Shown piece after piece: positions 10,691 to 21,886 of a stretch of DNA of 64,000 nucleotides. The position numbers and the translations under genes were made by a program. The DNA is from Neoscytalidium dimidiatum. Taxonomy: Eukaryota > Ascomycota > Dothideomycetes > Botryosphaeriales > Botryosphaeriaceae. Position 1 is the first letter of the stretch, and every line of letters begins with the position of its first letter. Location: contig CM074698.1 of assembly GCA_037367355.1 (NCBI GenBank), positions 2,604,001-2,668,000 on the forward strand, written 5' to 3'. Below the pieces are notes generated by a model. The model saw nothing but the letters and a program-made list of their open reading frames with translations. It was not told the origin of the DNA and did no database searches.

Positions 10691-11008
10691 TTGCTCCGAA
10701 TACGAATGAATAAGCACGGATGTCCGCATCTTAATGCCCTCCTGGGTTATCAAAAATCTCTTCCATCTGTATCCGTTGAGTCTCCTCTTCTCTCAAGCTC
10801 AACCGTTCAAATTCTACTCTACTTCTCTCCCGTGTTGGTGCTACTGTTAGCGATAGCCTTCTTTATGTTGAGCATGTTCGCTCACATGATGCACGGGCAG
10901 GCGACCGTGTCCGGAGACCTCCTTGAACACTTGCGGACATGCGTTCCAAATCCTTGCCGAGCCTTTCTACGAGAATTGTTTCTAGTCCAGTCCCGACGTG
11001 GTGCGTAA
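10691..11008 (+). pseudogene. possible membrane-protein fragment
   Basis: A 105-codon frame with one strong hydrophobic helix (ILLYFSPVLVLLLAIAFFML) followed by a short soluble tail. It follows the DUF6594 pseudogene on the same strand, 235 bases downstream, and may be a second decayed membrane gene. The family is not recognised, and a competing frame exists on the other strand. Confidence 0.18.
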
Positions 11009-11360
11009 ATTCTTGGACAATAAAGAAAGCACTGTGGAAATACCGCGGCTGGGTGTATGCTTCCTGGTTTCGGAACGTAGTTGGCCATGCTTTCCATCGG
11101 ACTTCAATTTTCCCAAGAGTTCCAGTCGGCCGGTCTTCCGCAGCCTCAATTCTTAGAAACGTTATTTTTCCCGACGGGACTGGTCCCACAATATCTTCCA
11201 GTATCGACAACTTTATTACGTTTTGTCTGCGGCGGAAGCTAAATTCGAACGGCAAATCGTCTTTCATAATCACATTCTTGTCATCTATCTCAATCTTAAG
11301 CCTCCCTGACATGAACCTGTTGTCTAACTGTAGAGAATGATCAGCCTTGTACCAGAGCAA
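10863..11360 (-). CDS. hypothetical protein exon, unknown family
   Basis: The minus strand is open for about 165 codons and reads like soluble globular protein with a normal mix of charged and hydrophobic residues (for example LKIEIDDKNVIMKDDL and KITFLRIEAAEDRP). No ATG opens the frame; it would have to follow an intron ending in AACTTAG just upstream (plus-strand 11367-11373). A possible preceding exon at 11380-11583 (minus) could not be joined in frame with a good donor. No known domain was recognised. Real exon, relic or chance frame are all possible. Confidence 0.25.
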   Translation of the reverse strand: MLWYKADHSLQLDNRFMSGRLKIEIDDKNVIMKDDLPFEFSFRRRQNVIKLSILEDIVGPVPSGKITFLRIEAAEDRPTGTLGKIEVRWKAWPTTFRNQEAYTQPRYFHSAFFIVQEFTHHVGTGLETILVERLGKDLERMSASVQGGLRTRSPARASCERTCST

Positions 11361-12229
11361 GAAGGCCTAAGTTGCCATCTCATCTTGTCACTTGGATACC
11401 ACGAAATCTCGAAATAGTAAGATCAAGCAGTCTGAAGAACAAAAGAAGCGCATTCAGAAACGAATAAATATATTGGCTGAGGAGTCTTTCCCACGCAGAG
11501 CCATCGGCCTCTTTCTGCTCTCGTTCCATCTTATGTAGTATTTCTGTATTGCGATGATAGGAAGCCAACACATGGCCCCGCAAGCATGATTGTCAGATCA
11601 AGTCTTAGTCCTAGAGAACCGAGGTTTATCAGTGGAACCATGAGAGCCGAACTTTGGTGAATGGTGGAATGATTCTCAAGGCATGTATATGAACGGAATA
11701 CGACAACTTGGCGCAAGAGGGTGACTTTGGTGGAGCACGTATCCGGAAGTGCATCGCAATGTAAGTAGAGGCAAAAAATGGACAAAATATAGATCTGCTT
11801 TTGGTACCTCTGCCTTGCAATGTATACACATGCTGTGTCCAGCGCTCGTATGCATGCAGAGTCAGCAGACCAAAGGTATACGGCCGGACACACTATTATG
11901 AAAGACCCTAGAATATTTGCCACTATAAATAAAGATAAAGAAACAATCCCTTGTCATGCGACAGAAGACTGGCGATAGAGATGTGTCCGAAGCTGACCGG
12001 TGTCAGGTCGGAATGCTGCTCGCAAAATTGCCAGAAACGGCAAGACGCCACTTTGTCACGTGAAATGATGCCATTGCGAGGGGGCTGGCGTGCACAGAGA
12101 GTGAGTGGATTACAAAGGCGGCCGATGGCCGGAGCATGGCGTCAGTGCCGCGGCGGGCGGTACATTTTGTTCGCGCGTCGCGCTGACTGCTGCTTTCCAG
12201 CCATCTCTGCGTCTTCGCCCGCCCAGAAG

Positions 12230-13894
12230 ATGTCTGTTGCGAGGAGTGTCGTCTCCGCGCCTGGGCGGCCAAGTCTCAGCCAGCAGTTCCTTCGATTTGT
12301 CCAGCCGCGGCCCACGCAATCAGCCGCAGCACGTCCCGCCGCCCCGCTGCCATGGCAACGTTCGCGCCGCCTTCACAGTCAACCACGCCGCAACGTCCAG
12401 CCTGCCTACGCCGTGAAGCCTGATGTCGAGATCGGAGAGTCCACGAACCCTGCGCTTGCTTTCCCGTGCCTCGATGCCGTCGAAACCAGATCCGCAACTC
12501 TGCAGAAGCGCTCGCTGCTTGGCCCGGAGCCCACATACACCACAGGCAAGCATGAGAGCTTCCTGTGCAAGGAGCCTATGCTACTGGACTGGGGTGGAAT
12601 CTTGCCCGAGTTCAACATAGCCTATGAATCCTGGGGGAGGCTCAACGCTGAAAAGTCCAATGCCGTACTGCTACACACTGGCCTGTCCGCTTCCAGTCAC
12701 GCCCACAGCACCGAGGCCAATCCGAAACCGGGCTGGTGGGAAAAGTTCATAGGCCCTGGAAAGCCTCTGGATACGGACAAGTACTTCGTAATCTGCACGA
12801 ATGTCATTGGCGGATGTTATGGTTCGACCGGCCCATCGTCCATCGACCCGGCGAATGGCGAGCGCTATGCCACGAGGTTTCCCATTCTCACCATGGAGGA
12901 TATGGAGCGCGCCCAGTTCAAGTTGCTTGACCACCTTGGTATCGAGAAGCTCTACGCAAGCGTGGGCTCTAGCATGGGTGGTATGCTGAGTTTGGCTGCC
13001 GGTGTGCTGTTCCCCGAACGCGTTGGTCGAATCGTCTCCATTAGCGGCTGCGCTCGCAGTCACCCTTACAGCATTGCCATGCGGCACACTCAACGTCAAG
13101 GTAAGCTTTCTGATATTTTCTTTACAAGCCTCGGGTGCTGACTTTCTTCAGTGCTCATGATGGACCCGAACTGGAACCGCGGGTTCTACTACGACGGTAT
13201 CCCTCCCCACTCCGGCATGAAACTCGCCCGCGAAATCGCCACAGTGACATACCGCAGCGGACCAGAGTGGGAGCAAAGGTTTGGCAGGAGAAGGGCGGAC
13301 CCTTCCAAGCAACCAGCACTCTGCCCCGACTTCCTCATCGAGACGTACCTTGATCATGCCGGAGAAAAATGGTGCCTGGAGTACGACGCTAACAGCATGC
13401 TATACGTGTCGAAGGCTATGGACTTGTTTGACCTTGGCCTAGAACACCGTGTCCGAATCAACGCATTGAGGGCTCAGAATGAAGGCAAACTGGCCGCATT
13501 TGCCGCGGGGAACAAGGCTCAAGCCGCGGCGACTGCCGACGCATGTAATTTAACTCTCCCAGAAAAGCCCTACGAGGAGCAGGAGCAGTCCAATGGCTCT
13601 TCGCCCGATCAGGCCGTCAACGCCCCTCTGACCACAGGCCCGCAGGAGCCTCCCGCAGACCTGGTCGCCGGTCTGAAGCCCTTGGCAAATGTACCTACCT
13701 TGGTTCTAGGTGTGGCGAGCGACATCCTGTTCCCTGCATGGCAACAAAGAGAAATTGCAGAGACTCTGCGCCGCACGGGAAATAGAAACGTTACACACGT
13801 TGAACTGGGAGAAGAGAAGAGCATGTTCGGTCATGACACATTCCTCCTGGATCTGGAACACGTTGGAGGAGCGGTGAAAGACTTCTTGGGTTGA
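12230..13894 (+). CDS. serine O-acyltransferase, homoserine-acetyltransferase fold, mitochondrial
   Basis: Two exons, 12230-13100 and 13152-13894, with a 51-bp intron, give 537 residues. The protein is an alpha/beta hydrolase of the MET2/MetX family. The nucleophile elbow GSSMGG puts the catalytic Ser at 248; the Asp is in ASDILFP and the His in MFGHDTF near the C-terminus. Several stretches match the serine acyltransferase branch (Aspergillus cysA, S. pombe cys2, bacterial serine O-succinyltransferase) rather than Met2: [28 protein letters not shown] and [16 protein letters not shown]. The first ~60 residues are rich in Arg, Ser and Ala and lack acidic residues, with RRLHSQ near the end, a mitochondrial presequence. 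It would make O-acylserine for cysteine synthesis. A Gln/Ala-rich insert lies at about residues 410-450. The start is chosen because it opens the presequence; upstream in-frame ATGs add non-family sequence. Acyl donor (acetyl or succinyl) is not determined by sequence. Confidence 0.88.
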
Positions 13895-15658
13895 GCCGTT
13901 GGCTTATCTGTTGCTTAAATTGATTTGAACGAGCGTGCATGGGTTGGAGTTGGTGGCAGGGTTTTGCCTCAATATTTGGAATGATCAGGGGTCTGGCTGG
14001 TTTGTGCATGCCTCTCAGCCGTCAATTCAAAAATCAAAAAGTGTCTCGTACCTCGTCCTCGTCCTAACTAACTTCTCCTCAGCCTTTCTATTCTCTTGCA
14101 CCCATTAATTTCCACAAGTCAAGCTGTTCTCATCGCTAGATTCCCAAATGAATCGTCGCCATTGCCGTCAAGTGGAGACTATCGCGGCTCTGTCAGCCAG
14201 ATTGGGACCGAATGATGGCAGAAAGTGCTCATATTCTGAAAAGTCAGGAGCATACGGGAGAATGCGAAGAGTCGGGCGCGGCGATCGAAAGGCCACGCTC
14301 ATGAGCGTCCTGTCTCTCTACAAACCAAAGCCGACCACTGTTTCAACTCTACGTCGTCCAGGGCTCGAAGCGACAAAAATTTTCCGTCGACATGCGAACG
14401 CGACGCGAGAAGGCCGTCAGCTGGTTGCACACAAAAATTTCGTTCGGAATGTAGCACCCAGTCCTTTGAACTCGGATCAGTGGCCCGCGATGCCGGGCTC
14501 CTATGCATTCCAGTCACACCTACGCCACACCTGGTGTCCTTAATGGCCACGGTTAACTCTTCCAACAGCACAGATAGTCTTCAGCGCCCCGGCCCGCCGC
14601 TTTGACCAAGTAAAGGGTAATTTGACGTCGAGCAAGCGTTATCTTCTCTGCGTGCACCTCTACGATTGTCGCACTGGCATGACTTCGGACGTCGGAGAGA
14701 ACAAAGCTAGGGAAGAGTACCCTTCGATCCTGCGCAGGGCATGATCGTGCCACGAAAGGTCGCCTCCCTGGGCATCGAGTTTCAAACACAGCGTCTCCTA
14801 TCTTCCGTAACCCAACAGTGGACTACTCGAAGTACACATCATCCATCTGCATGGCTTTGTTACAATCGGTCGATCTCGACTGTCGCCTGAAGCTGCAAGC
14901 TATGATACCAGTCCTTCTGTTAGGTCACCTCTTCAAACCTTATCAACTAGCGCTCATTCTCGCAGACGTCCGGACTTCCATCGCCAAGACACGGGAATGC
15001 TCCGCTGGAAAAATGGCATCAAAACGACGAATCGTAGGAGATTGAAAGATCCGACAGTGCTGTGGACCTGTGGTTGCCGGCCAGATCAAGACACCTCCTT
15101 CGCCCCGTAGATACACCAGTGTCAGTCGGTTATCAATGACCAATGCGGGCTTTCGAAGTACAATGCGGGATCACAGAATTATTGACTCCTGCATTGGTGG
15201 TTGTTTCAAACTGGGGCCTTTAAGTCCTGCTAACAGTGGCTAGATCCTCTTGTTCGCGGGATGGTCATTTCACAAGCTGGGAAAAGGTATCGAACAAGAT
15301 CTCGCTCGGCTTCTCCAGAACCCGGGTTCCCGTTCCAAGAAAGGGATGAAGATATTTTCCATAGCCAAGCATGGCCTCGCATTGGGCTCTAATTCGGCAT
15401 ACAGAACCAAGACCCCGCTTGGCCGGCACGGATGCAACCTTCAATCGCCGACGATGAATGTGGGAATGACATCCCTTGAAAAGCATGACGACAAGCTTGC
15501 CCTACGGCCATAACCCTATGCTTGGATCGGGCTTCCCAATCGCAGATATGGACCAATAGCGAGTCTGTGCCTCACCTCGTCGCACCTGCAGTGGTCGACA
15601 GGAGAATGGATCAGAGATATTCGAAGCGAGGTTGGAATTTATTGGGAGATTTGATAGG
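13895..15658. other. intergenic region, no supported gene
   Basis: Short overlapping frames on both strands (for example 14148-14543 plus, 14299-14571 minus, 14818-15045 plus) have no recognisable domain or start context. A frame from 15250 is in phase with the following candidate gene, interrupted by a TAA at 15511-15513. Confidence 0.4.
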
Positions 15659-16521
15659 ACCGGTTTCAATGGGCAACCAAATTGTGGATCACGATGGCTG
15701 TGATCGAGGGCTTATTCGTCACGGGTTGTTATCGGTTACTTGACCCCATAGTTCGTAGAAAGGTAAAAGCTGAGGCCATCCAGAGCACGGTGTCTTCAAG
15801 GTTTAAGACCCACGAACGTACGTTCTCACCTTTGTACCAATCGAGACATCCAGACTCAGCCACCGTGGCGCCAATTACAGAAGCTCCGCATCTAAACCAG
15901 CGCAGCAGCGGTACCAGCGGCATGGGTTTCATCGCCAAGGATTTCAACTTGCAGGAATACATGAGCATGGTGTTTTACTGCATTGTGGGCAGCGGTGTCA
16001 TCTTCCACTGGATACACGTCTGGTTGGGAAAACCTGACTCACGGATCAAGGCGCTAGAATCACGAATGCGACGGCTCGAGGAGGGTGTGGCTTCTAGAGA
16101 AGTAAATTTACACTTGCGGCAGTTGTACAATGTCGTCTGCTGCGCTCTTTTGCCGTACGGAACCGCTCATTCCGCACGACAGGACAAAGCATTGGCTTGC
16201 ATTGGGCATCCTGCTATGGAGCCGCTGGGGCGACGAGATTCAGGTTGCTATTCGTCGTCGCAAATGCCGCCTCATGTCTCGGCTCCAGGAAGCCTATTCT
16301 CAAACATCAACGACGGTCCAAACTCCTTATTTCACGCGCCGCCACCATCGCAACGCCAAAGAGCCGATTCTCACTTCAACAATCAATGCTACGACAGTGT
16401 CGCGCCACACGAGATTACAATCCCTCCGTCGGTACGCAATAACTCCGGTGCTTTCAATACCACTTCGTGTTCCCCTATGCCACCTCCCACGCCCGGTACA
16501 CCTTATCGGCGCCGTAGGTGA
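15659..16521 (+). CDS. hypothetical protein with membrane helices and coiled coil (uncertain model)
   Basis: I do not recognise the family. The longest frame runs from 15682; in-frame sequence extends back to an acceptor-like GATAG at about 15658. Visible features are a hydrophobic helix near the start (MAVIEGLFVTGCY), a Ser/Thr-rich linker, a second clear membrane helix (YMSMVFYCIVGSGVIFHWIH, about 15958-16017), then a charged heptad stretch (RIKALESRMRRLEEG) and a polar, Pro/Ser/Asn-rich tail. After the TGA at 16519 the same frame stays open to a second TGA at 16756, so the end may be an intron (GT at 16517, AG at about 16609) or a nonsense mutation. The upstream part also shows TAA and TGA-TAG interruptions in phase. 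Either an intron-rich real gene or a decaying one. Confidence 0.38.
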
Positions 16522-18089
16522 CTATATGGCAGTATTGGCGACCAGAAGACCCAGACGACGTCGGACGTCCCGAAAAGAGACATTCCGATACATGTTTCTA
16601 CCCATAGCCTCACTAGGGCTTCCATCTCACAAAGTCCCTCTCCGCCGCCCAAGAGGCACCGTCGTCCTCATTTCCCGCGACCGCCTTTGCCTCCGACCTA
16701 TCATCATCCTGCCGGACACTGGGGGGCGTTCGCCGCGGGTCCCCACGCGGATTGAGACATGTCACAACACTCGGGGAATGCAAATGCAGCGCTTCAAGAA
16801 CACGCACCAAAAAGAAAAAAAAATTCAAAGGGAGAACTAAGGGAGGCGACTCGTCACCATCTCGACAACCTTTTTCGGCACATCTGATTCTTTTTGCCGT
16901 GAGCAAGTTTAGCCTTTGCTGCATTCCGATTTTGCCCCCTGCTCTTCTCTCCTAAGCGCCTATAATCCTTTCGATATCGTCGAACCATTCTCTGTGTCTG
17001 GGCGATTTCAGCTGGCACTTATTCCCAGAGAGGCTTACTCGCGCATCCCATACCTACTCGGCTTGAGCGTCGCAGAAGTTGTCCTTATTTATTTTTGTTT
17101 TGTCGTTTATCGCCGGCCGATACGCTTTGCCCACATGAGCAAGTTTGCGTTTACATCCTCCAACTGACTCGTTGCAAGCGCTATCTGCTGTGCTGACTGC
17201 TGCTTTACCCTGTCCAGGCTTGGATGAATTTTCACCATGCTGCGATTCGATCCAAACATGGCTATGGCGTCACTAGATCACCAAGATCTGGCTCAGCAAA
17301 CACTCCAGCAGCAGCCTGCTGCCTGCAATCGGCACTCTTTTGGTCACCGATACCTTGATGGTGTACCTTCAAACCCGTCATAGATCAACAATTCCGAACG
17401 AAACATCCTACCGCTTTCTCCTTCTTATAACACTTCATTCTAGAGCAACAATTTGATGCATAAGGCACCAACAGGCCATCAGCCATCTTCTTACGGAGCA
17501 ATCCGTCAATCTGCACGCGCATGGCAGCCGACTATCCTCCCTTTCCACAGTCAACATCATCGTCCACCTTTCTAGCCCATAGAAGGACGGCGGGCGTCAT
17601 TATACAGACATTTTCTTCTCTTGGGGGGTGTTCTTCTCATCCCTGATATCATAATACCCTACACAAAAGTTTCTTTAAGTTTTCCGCTCCGCTCTTCAAT
17701 AATTTTTTTTTTGAGTACGTCATATTTGTTTGTAATAGAATTATTATTAGACCGGAGCAGCCTTGGTAGCCCCGATTTTCTTTATTTATACCAGTGGCCG
17801 TGTTTCCCAAAACATCACCCGCCTCCGGTCAGTCTCGGAGAGAAGGTATATACCTTAACCTTAAAAAATTACAATACCGTGATGAAGTCTTCCATCCCTG
17901 TTTCGCTCCTGAAAGAGCCCTACAGATGATCGAATATAGTAAGATCCAACCCCAAGGAAATCATAAGCACATGTCGTGTCCATTAGAAGAGCAAGCCCCA
18001 GAGCCCCGATCAATACCCGGCGCGCAATCCTCATAAGAAAAGGAAAGGGAAAGGAAAAGAAATTGTTGAATCATCTTGACGCCCAGGCA
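16522..18089. other. intergenic region
   Basis: Besides a possible C-terminal extension of the preceding candidate (to about 16758), nothing is supported. Low-complexity A runs (about 16810) and a T run (about 17700) are present. Frames are short. Confidence 0.45.
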
Positions 18090-18467
18090 CTACCACTTAA
18101 TCGCAACGGGGGTACCGGTGGGCGTCACGCCCGCGGGCGGCCAGACGCCGGCGACGGTAGCGTTCGTGGCGGAGCCCAGCTGGAGGGTGCCGGCGCTGCT
18201 GCACGAGTAGATGCGCGCGTCGTAGCACGACTGGCCGCAGGCCTGGAGCGGGTAGCCGTTCTGGATCGGGCAAAGGACCGCGTTGTTGTGGCAGACGTAC
18301 GCGTTGGGTGTGTAGCGGTGCGCGCCGCAGAAGGAGGTTGTGGTAGTGTTGCCGGCGCCCGGCGTGGGGGTGGCGACGGGCGTGTTGGGGGCCTGCTGGG
18401 CGATGGGGGAGCCGAGGGCAGCCGAGGCAGAGGCGAGGAGGCCGGCAAGGAGAGTGAGGTATTGCAT
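18090..18467 (-). CDS. small secreted protein with a stand-alone CBM52 domain
   Basis: 125 residues, single exon. The N-terminus MQYLTLLAGLLASASAALG is a clear signal peptide, followed by a Thr/Pro-rich linker. The core has the CBM52 pattern (the carbohydrate-binding domain found at the end of Eng1-type endo-1,3-beta-glucanases): FCGAHRYTPNAYVCHNN, then LCPIQNG, then CGQSCYDARIYSC, with six Cys that can form three disulfides. The family normally sits on a glucanase; here there is no catalytic domain. Likely role is binding of beta-glucan or other cell-wall polysaccharide in the apoplast or wall; this is inferred. A TATATAG box lies on the coding strand at about 18661-18667, roughly 195 bases upstream. 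Neighbours are far and unrelated. Confidence 0.8.
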   Translation of the reverse strand: MQYLTLLAGLLASASAALGSPIAQQAPNTPVATPTPGAGNTTTTSFCGAHRYTPNAYVCHNNAVLCPIQNGYPLQACGQSCYDARIYSCSSAGTLQLGSATNATVAGVWPPAGVTPTGTPVAIKW

Positions 18468-21400
18468 TTTTGGGTTGGTGGTTGTATTTTTTAGACTTGT
18501 GGGGGTTTGTGGGATTGTTGGTTATTGTGGGTCGGTTGATGGAGCGAGGGAGAACTTAGATCAGAAGCGACTGTTTGATGGTCGTGCTGATGAAGAGATG
18601 ACTCGAGAGTCTGTGTTGGTGCTGGGTGGAAAGATTGGATGAGGTGAAATTTCTGGATGACTATATACCAGCGGGATGACGCCTGAGGATTGAAACCTGC
18701 AGAGCATTGCCCCAGACCTCGTCGTCATCAGCGTCCCACCACCAAGACCGCCATCGGCCGAGCTTCCCGGGTCTAAGCATGCCATTAGAGACGGCTGGGC
18801 AAAGCATCTTGTCTCGCTGTCCTGTTTGTCTTGACGGAAAGAGCGCGCCGAGCGGCGAAGGTTGTAGGGAGGAAAGTCGGTAGCTGGACAGCTCTGTTGT
18901 CCGATACCCATATTTCTTCTGCTATAGGGAAAGCGTCAATGCGAACTAGCCAAATTGACTTACCTAAAGACAAATACATGGCCAATGGGGGCGGCGCGAA
19001 TGCAGATTTCCTTGCCAGCGATGGTCTTCGCCGCTGAGGCTGTGGGCAATAGGTTGGTGGCCTGGCCTGCGGGTGATGCAGGGAAGCAGGACGGAAGGCG
19101 AATGGAAGGCTCTGGCTATGACGTCGACATGGCAGCTTGGCGAGGGCCCTTTTTCACGTGGCGAGGGCAGCGTCACGCGTCCAGCGGAGCGCGGAGTCCG
19201 CGGTGATGGTCGTCGCAGGCGTGATGGGCATGATGGGCGAGGCCGATTGGACTATTTTTAGGACCCCACCGGGCGCTGGAGAGCGACGGGTGGCTGTGCA
19301 TTGCTGTGCTGTGGCGCCGCAGAACGAACCCGGCCGCTCATTCGCTTACACGCTCAGCGTTGCCACACTGCTCGGGCGATGGCCGATGCGGCTGTTGGAC
19401 ACTGTATCAGTGCTATGCGGCTCCCGTGGGGGCGGGCCGGGGGCCATTTCCAGCCTGACTGCAGCCGTGACGTCTGAACAGGAGTGGACGCAGGCCTGCC
19501 ATGAGGCTCAAGGCTGAAATGCTCCGTCGTGGCCAGCCGGCGCCGTGAGATCTCGAGTTTCTTGTTTCGGACTAGCGCATCGCACCCAGGCGTCCAGCTA
19601 CTCTGGCATTCTTTTGACTTTTCTGGACTGCCGTCCTGTCTTCTCGTACGCCTTCTTGTGCGCTGCGGACTTCACATGCGCTTGACACAGCCTTCCGGCT
19701 CGTTGATGCGATCATAGCGTCGTCGTCACCGCATCGGCCCATTCGCGCAGCAGGTGCCGTATCTAAACAACGCCGGTGCTCACAAACCAAAGTTAATTTT
19801 GTTGCGGTGCACGGAGACCTGCGTAATCACGAACCCACCGCTGCGGGGTAATCTATGCAATCTCGGGCGTACCAGACTGTCCGTGGTGCATTAACAGGCC
19901 ACGAGAATCTGCCACGGCAATATTGCGTGGTGACTTCCTGCAATTGCTCTCTCGGTAGTCCATCCAGACCCAGATGGCAGCATTGGGACGCGTACGATGC
20001 TGATCGACATGCCGGGCTGCAGCATAGGGCTTCTAGCAGGATGCGTGAGCTGAAGCAAGCTACTGTGTCTGGATCCGCTGGGAATTCGGTTCTGACGGGC
20101 CCTCTAGCACATTCCTGTCTGAGGTCGCGCTGTTGGATGTAATCCGTAGAGCAGCCAAGGCCGCGAGAACCGGCCCGACACAGCAATCGGCACGAATTCG
20201 CGGTGCGGCAGGTTGACGGGCCAGGGCGGCGGGGATTGGCGCACGAAAGCTGACAGCGAGCACAGGCAAGACACGCGACGCTGCAGGCAGAGGTGAAAAG
20301 TTGAGGTCGAGGACGACAGCGTGGACCCGAGCGATGGCGGTGAGCAGGGCGCGTGGCCGCAGTGTACGACGGGATTCATCAGCGCGCAGGAGCTGGCCGG
20401 TGAGAAAGCTGAGGCGGCACAGCGCAGCGCTGCCTGGAGCTGGACATGATGGGATCCTTCTGCAGAGAAGACTCGGAGCAGCCGCGGGCAGCATTCAGCC
20501 GAAGCGGGCAGCAGAGCGAGCGAGAGAGGGCCGGGTCCAAGGCGCGCCGGCGAGGCCGTGGGCGGTGGTGTCCGGAACAGCAATACACAGTATAGCTGGC
20601 GGCAGCGCGTGAGTGCGGCGAGTGCGCAAGCGGGCAAGCTACCCAGGTACAGCGCTAGGTAGGGAAGCAGGCGTGAGCCCCAGCGCGGCCCTCGCCACGG
20701 CCACCGTCATCACGTGGAGCAGCAGGGCGGCGACGGGCCAGCGAATGGCGGCGCAGGGCGAAATCTCATCGCAGGCGGGCCCCTTGCAATGCAGAACATC
20801 GCAGGGCGGCCGCTTGCACATCCCTGCGCCTGCGCAGTACGACCGTGAAAACACTCCCAGCAGCCGACGCGTCGCAGCCCAGCACCACGCACAAGCACAG
20901 CACAAGCACCACCGCGCTGATCCGGCGCCGCCCGTGCTAAAGGAGATGCCTCGCCCTGCCACGTAGCGCCGGTGCTGGTTCCCGTGCTGGTGCTGGTGCT
21001 GGTGCTGGTGCTGGAGCTGGCGCTGGTGCTGGCGCGGGTGCAGGTGCCTGCGCGACGAAAGTCCAGTCCATTTCGCCTCTCGTCAGACACCCAGCCAGAC
21101 TCGACCGCTCCGCGTCCGTCCTCGCAGCGCGGTCCACCAGCAGCTCCAGCGACAGCACCAGCCGCACCCGCGCCGTCGCAGCTATGCAGCGCCCTTTCCG
21201 GCCGCCCACGATCGCCGTCGCGCGCCGCATCCGCTCCCAACGTCCTCGGTCCCGATGCGCTGCTCTGCCGCTCAAGGCCATAGCGCCGCCGCCGCCGCGC
21301 TTAGTGCTCAGCTCGAAAGCGTCCGTCCCGTCTGAGGCGCATGCGACGCCCGAGTATTTATATCATTTGCACGGCACCAGCCCGGCGCGCTCCTGTCTCA

Positions 21401-21886
21401 GCCAGCGCGCCCTGTCCCCCATGTCCTTGCCCCAGCAGCACTAGCAGCGGCACCGTGGTAAGCTTATACACACTCCCCCCAGCTCCTCGCAGCCAGCGCA
21501 CCCGTCGCCGGCCTGTCAGCACTAGGGAAGGGTGCGCGTGCATTGACACGTTCTGCCAGGGCTGTCCCTACGAAACATCCCATATAGCCCTCGCGCGATC
21601 CTGATCCACTCCCAATTGCCCATCTGACCCGCGCCCTGCGGCCACCCTATACGCCCGCGAGCCCTCGCCCTTCCTGCCGCCGCCCCGGAGCGAATCGCGC
21701 GTCAGCTTATTCCCTCCACCGCGAATGAGGGCTTATCTCACGTCCCACAAGCTTCCGCGATCCAGTTGCGCTTCTGTGAACCGTAAGGCGGGGTTGGAAA
21801 GCAAATAAACACCTGCGAAGCCCGGCGCGACGAGCCGGAGAGGATCTGCGGTATACCTCTGAATTTCCCGGGCACCACCAGAGCCA
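18468..21886. other. 3.4-kb gene-free region
   Basis: GC-rich sequence with many overlapping frames on both strands from about 20.0 to 21.4 kb, none with a domain, and strongly biased to Ala, Arg, Pro and Ser, as expected of non-coding GC-rich DNA. A 6-bp minisatellite at about 20970-21040 is listed separately. The last 0.6 kb is CT-rich and probably the promoter and leader of the DUF1349 gene. Confidence 0.5.
20970..21040. repeat. GGTGCT hexamer minisatellite
   Basis: Repeated GGTGCT/GGAGCT/GGCGCT units across about 70 bases, roughly 0.9 kb upstream of the DUF1349 start. It encodes spurious Val-Leu or Ala-Pro dipeptide frames on the two strands. Confidence 0.75.

Larger units (their letters stand above)
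10456..12229. other. accessory region with overlapping weak frames
   Basis: Two weak candidates overlap on opposite strands here (10691-11008 plus, 10863-11360 minus). From 11.4 to 12.2 kb nothing else is supported. The last 280 bases are GC-rich and form the promoter and leader of the serine acyltransferase; a frame open through this leader from 11951 is a 5' extension without family sequence. Confidence 0.4.

Noticed and set aside
12230..13894. Label as MET2 homoserine O-acetyltransferase
   Set aside because: Class-specific blocks and the mitochondrial presequence favour the serine O-acyltransferase branch; see finding.
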